From: Paracoccaceae bacterium | GTDB taxonomy: Bacteria > Pseudomonadota > Alphaproteobacteria > Rhodobacterales > Rhodobacteraceae | Assembly (NCBI GenBank): GCA_011523445.1 | Contig: WTGT01000217.1 | Coordinates: forward strand, 1 to 26,181 | Length of the DNA stretch: 26,181 nucleotides | Direction of reading: 5' to 3' | Shown here: piece after piece, positions 25,087 to 26,181 of the stretch | Numbering within the stretch: the stretch's first letter is position 1 | Layout: each line of letters opens with the position of its first letter | Notes under the pieces: model-generated | What the model was told of the DNA's origin: nothing | The model's database searches: none | Seen by the model: only the letters and a program-made list of their open reading frames with translations | Translations under genes and position numbers: made by a program

Positions 25087-25100
25087 TTGGATGAATCCAA
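25087..25100 (+). terminator. Small hairpin after the nar operon
   Basis: TTGGA, TGAA, TCCAA form a five-pair stem with a four-base loop 20 bases after the parvulin stop. No T run follows. It may mark the transcript end, but as a terminator it is weak. Confidence 0.22.
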
Positions 25101-25144
25101 CATTACTCAGCATCTGTGTGATGGTTTAAATCAAAATTAATCAA

Positions 25145-25204
25145 CCCTTTCGGTATTATTTTCTTGAATATTTTAAATATTTGATTATTATCAACCCGAA
25201 AGGG
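25145..25204. repeat. Inverted copies CCCTTTCGG / CCGAAAGGG flanking the hip promoter
   Basis: CCCTTTCGG (25145-25153) and CCGAAAGGG (25196-25204) are exact inverted copies. TCAA precedes the first directly and the second with one extra base, at 25191-25194. They bracket the candidate -35 and -10 boxes, as expected for paired binding sites of a self-repressing antitoxin. Role inferred. Confidence 0.5.
25164..25191 (+). promoter_or_regulatory. Candidate hipBA promoter
   Basis: TTGAAT (25164-25169) and TATTAT (25186-25191) are spaced by 16 bases. The -10 box ends three bases before the CCCGAAAGGG motif, so a protein bound there would block transcription. The match is good but the region is very AT-rich. 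Confidence 0.45.
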
Positions 25205-25208
25205 ATGA
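25193..25208 (+). repeat. Leader repeat copy 1 (AACCCGAAAGGGATGA)
   Basis: This 16-base unit recurs at 25279-25294 with one change (G to T at its sixth base). It contains a ribosome-site-like AAAGGG and is followed by ATG 25213 and AAT. Confidence 0.6.
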
Positions 25209-25212
25209 AATA

Positions 25213-25275
25213 ATGAATTATTCATTTAAACCCAATCGGTGTGATTATCAATTATTATGGCGTATTTTAACTTAA
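25213..25275 (+). CDS. Possible 20-residue leader peptide before hipB
   Basis: ATG 25213 stands eight bases after GGG of leader repeat 1 and opens 20 codons (MNYSFKPNRCDYQLLWRILT) ending at TAA 25273-25275. The start context closely mirrors that of hipB, with the same repeat and ATGAAT. It could be a translated leader or the relic of a duplicated start region. No function is evident. Confidence 0.3.
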   Translation: MNYSFKPNRCDYQLLWRILT

Positions 25276-25278
25276 TTA

Positions 25279-25294
25279 AACCCTAAAGGGATGA
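25279..25294 (+). repeat. Leader repeat copy 2, overlapping the hipB ribosome site
   Basis: AACCCTAAAGGGATGA matches copy 1 at 15 of 16 bases. Its AAAGGG is the likely ribosome site for ATG 25298, seven bases away. A protein or RNA binding this repeat could act on translation. Confidence 0.6.
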
Positions 25295-25297
25295 TTT

Positions 25298-25513
25298 ATG
25301 AATAATGATAGAGTAAGGAAACTTGGTAAAATTGTGAAGGCAATTCGAAAGGATCAAGGATTGACCCAAGAGCAGCTAGCAGCAACTACAGGTGTGGGTA
25401 TTAGATTTGTCAGGGAATTGGAAAATGGCAAGGAATCCTGTCATATAGGCAAAGCATTGGCAACAATTTCAATGTTGGGAATTGATATTCATTTGAATGG
25501 TACAAAACTGTGA
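25298..25513 (+). CDS. hipB: HipB-like antitoxin, Xre-type helix-turn-helix
   Basis: The 71-residue protein is a single HTH_3/Xre domain: LTQEQLAATTGVGIRFVRELENGK is helix 2 to helix 4 of the fold (about residues 24-47), followed by a short C-terminal part ending IDIHLNGTKL. Antitoxins of this kind bind their HipA kinase and the operon promoter. The start is supported by AAAGGG upstream. The stop overlaps the GTG start of the hipA gene (GTGA). The symbol is given by pairing with HipA; the sequence alone shows only an Xre regulator. Confidence 0.85.
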   Translation: MNNDRVRKLGKIVKAIRKDQGLTQEQLAATTGVGIRFVRELENGKESCHIGKALATISMLGIDIHLNGTKL

Positions 25514-26181
25514 ATCAATCATTGGATGTTTATCTAAATAATGACTTCGTGGGTTCATTATCCCGAGATGAAAGTGGGGTATTGGAATTTTCCTACAGTG
25601 ATGAATATTACAAAAAGGGAAAATACGGGATTTCCTTATCACTTCCTTTGGATGTTAGATTTTCCAACGATTTCTCAGATGATTTTTTCAAGGGGAAATA
25701 TAGAGGTAACAAAGTTGAAGCCTTTTTTTCAGGACTATTACCTGACGAAGGCATAAGGAAAAAATTGGCCAGGAATTTGGGAGTGTCGGAGTATAACTCC
25801 TATTCTATACTGGAAGCAGTTGGAGGAGATTGTGCTGGTGCTTTGTCCTTATTTCCCCAAGACGTCAAACCAAAACCACAAGATGCCAAGGTATATGTCG
25901 AGTTCTTGGATGATGACAAACTATTGCGGATTCTAAGAAAAATAAAAAAACGTCCGCTTTTAGCTGGTGATGATGGTTATCGATTATCGCTTGCAGGAGC
26001 TCAAAACAAGTTGGCAGTTGGATACTTGGATGGGCGCGTAGTATTGGTTAAGGGAGGCGCACCAACTACTCATATTCTGAAACCCACGATCACAAAATTC
26101 AATGATACCGTACACAATGAATTATTTTGTATGAAACTGGCAAGATTGATGGGTTTGGATGTTCCCGAGGCTTCAATACAC
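25510..26181 (+). CDS. hipA: HipA-like serine/threonine kinase toxin (3' end cut by window)
   Basis: GTG 25510 overlaps the hipB stop and opens 224 codons to the right edge with no stop. The N-terminal Couple_hipA domain covers about residues 5-105, with KVEAFFSGLLPDEGIRKKLA and SILEAVGGDCAGALSLFP. The kinase part begins with YRLSLAGAQNKLAV (about 157-170) and THILKP (about 185-190), followed by VHNELFCMKLARLMGLDVPEA. In E. coli HipA phosphorylates glutamyl-tRNA synthetase and causes persistence; related toxins have other tRNA synthetase targets. A full protein should be about 400-440 residues, so the catalytic Asp residues lie beyond the window. The start is certain in frame but rests on the overlap, not on a separate ribosome site. 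Confidence 0.93.
   Translation, partial: MNQSLDVYLNNDFVGSLSRDESGVLEFSYSDEYYKKGKYGISLSLPLDVRFSNDFSDDFFKGKYRGNKVEAFFSGLLPDEGIRKKLARNLGVSEYNSYSILEAVGGDCAGALSLFPQDVKPKPQDAKVYVEFLDDDKLLRILRKIKKRPLLAGDDGYRLSLAGAQNKLAVGYLDGRVVLVKGGAPTTHILKPTITKFNDTVHNELFCMKLARLMGLDVPEASIH

Noticed and set aside
25145..25294. CRISPR-like array from the three CCC-AAA-GGG motifs
   Set aside because: Units are short, one is inverted, spacing is irregular (about 50 and 86 bases), and one lies on a ribosome site of a toxin-antitoxin operon.
1..26181. tRNA, rRNA, transposase or integrase genes
   Set aside because: I looked for conserved RNA stretches and transposase or integrase motifs in gaps and ORFs and recognised none.

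Overview
The window reads as a chromosomal piece of an alphaproteobacterium with fairly AT-rich DNA. The strongest taxonomic clue is gene order. A divergent tldD sits beside ctaC-ctaB-coxF-ctaG-ctaE-surf1, and thrC, an M16 peptidase, a RimJ-type acetyltransferase and a GlcD-type FAD oxidase follow. This is the arrangement I recall from Rhodobacterales and relatives (Paracoccus, roseobacters). The narKGHJI cluster, with a double-length NarK and a trailing parvulin gene, also recalls Paracoccus. The assignment is by memory of synteny and protein motifs, not by a search.

Layout. 1-1339 (minus): tldD, cut by the left edge. 1498-5687 (plus): aa3-type cytochrome c oxidase subunits II and III with assembly factors for heme (ctaB), copper (ctaG, coxF) and general assembly (surf1); the catalytic subunit I gene ctaD is not here. 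5688-8050: a stretch that separates surf1 from thrC. It holds palindromes, an AAA-type ATPase with C-terminal ankyrin repeats (5914-7461), and the first part of an unusual ORF in which a small MGMT-like winged-helix domain is joined in frame to threonine synthase (7747-9453). 9450-12685 (plus): M16 peptidase, acetyltransferase and FAD oxidase, tightly overlapped with thrC. 12713-14484 (minus): a TIM-barrel isomerase/epimerase-like protein and an LtnD-like dehydrogenase, probably a sugar-acid catabolic pair. 14724-25066 (plus): narK (fused NarK1-NarK2), narG, narH, narJ, narI and a cytoplasmic PpiC-type prolyl isomerase, forming a complete membrane-bound nitrate reductase operon. 25067-26181 (plus): a hipBA-type toxin-antitoxin locus with a repeat-rich leader, hipA being cut by the right edge.

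How it works together. The cell has an oxygen-respiring branch (cox cluster) and a nitrate-respiring branch (nar cluster). NarK brings nitrate in and exports nitrite; NarGHI reduces nitrate at the inner face of the membrane using quinol; NarJ, and probably the parvulin, help assembly. No nitrate or oxygen regulator gene lies in the window, and I found no clean FNR box before narK.

Most of the window is well-known biology. The parts worth a second look are the threonine synthase fusion, the ATPase-ankyrin gene inserted next to it, the long palindrome before ctaC, and the repeated leader motifs of hipBA.
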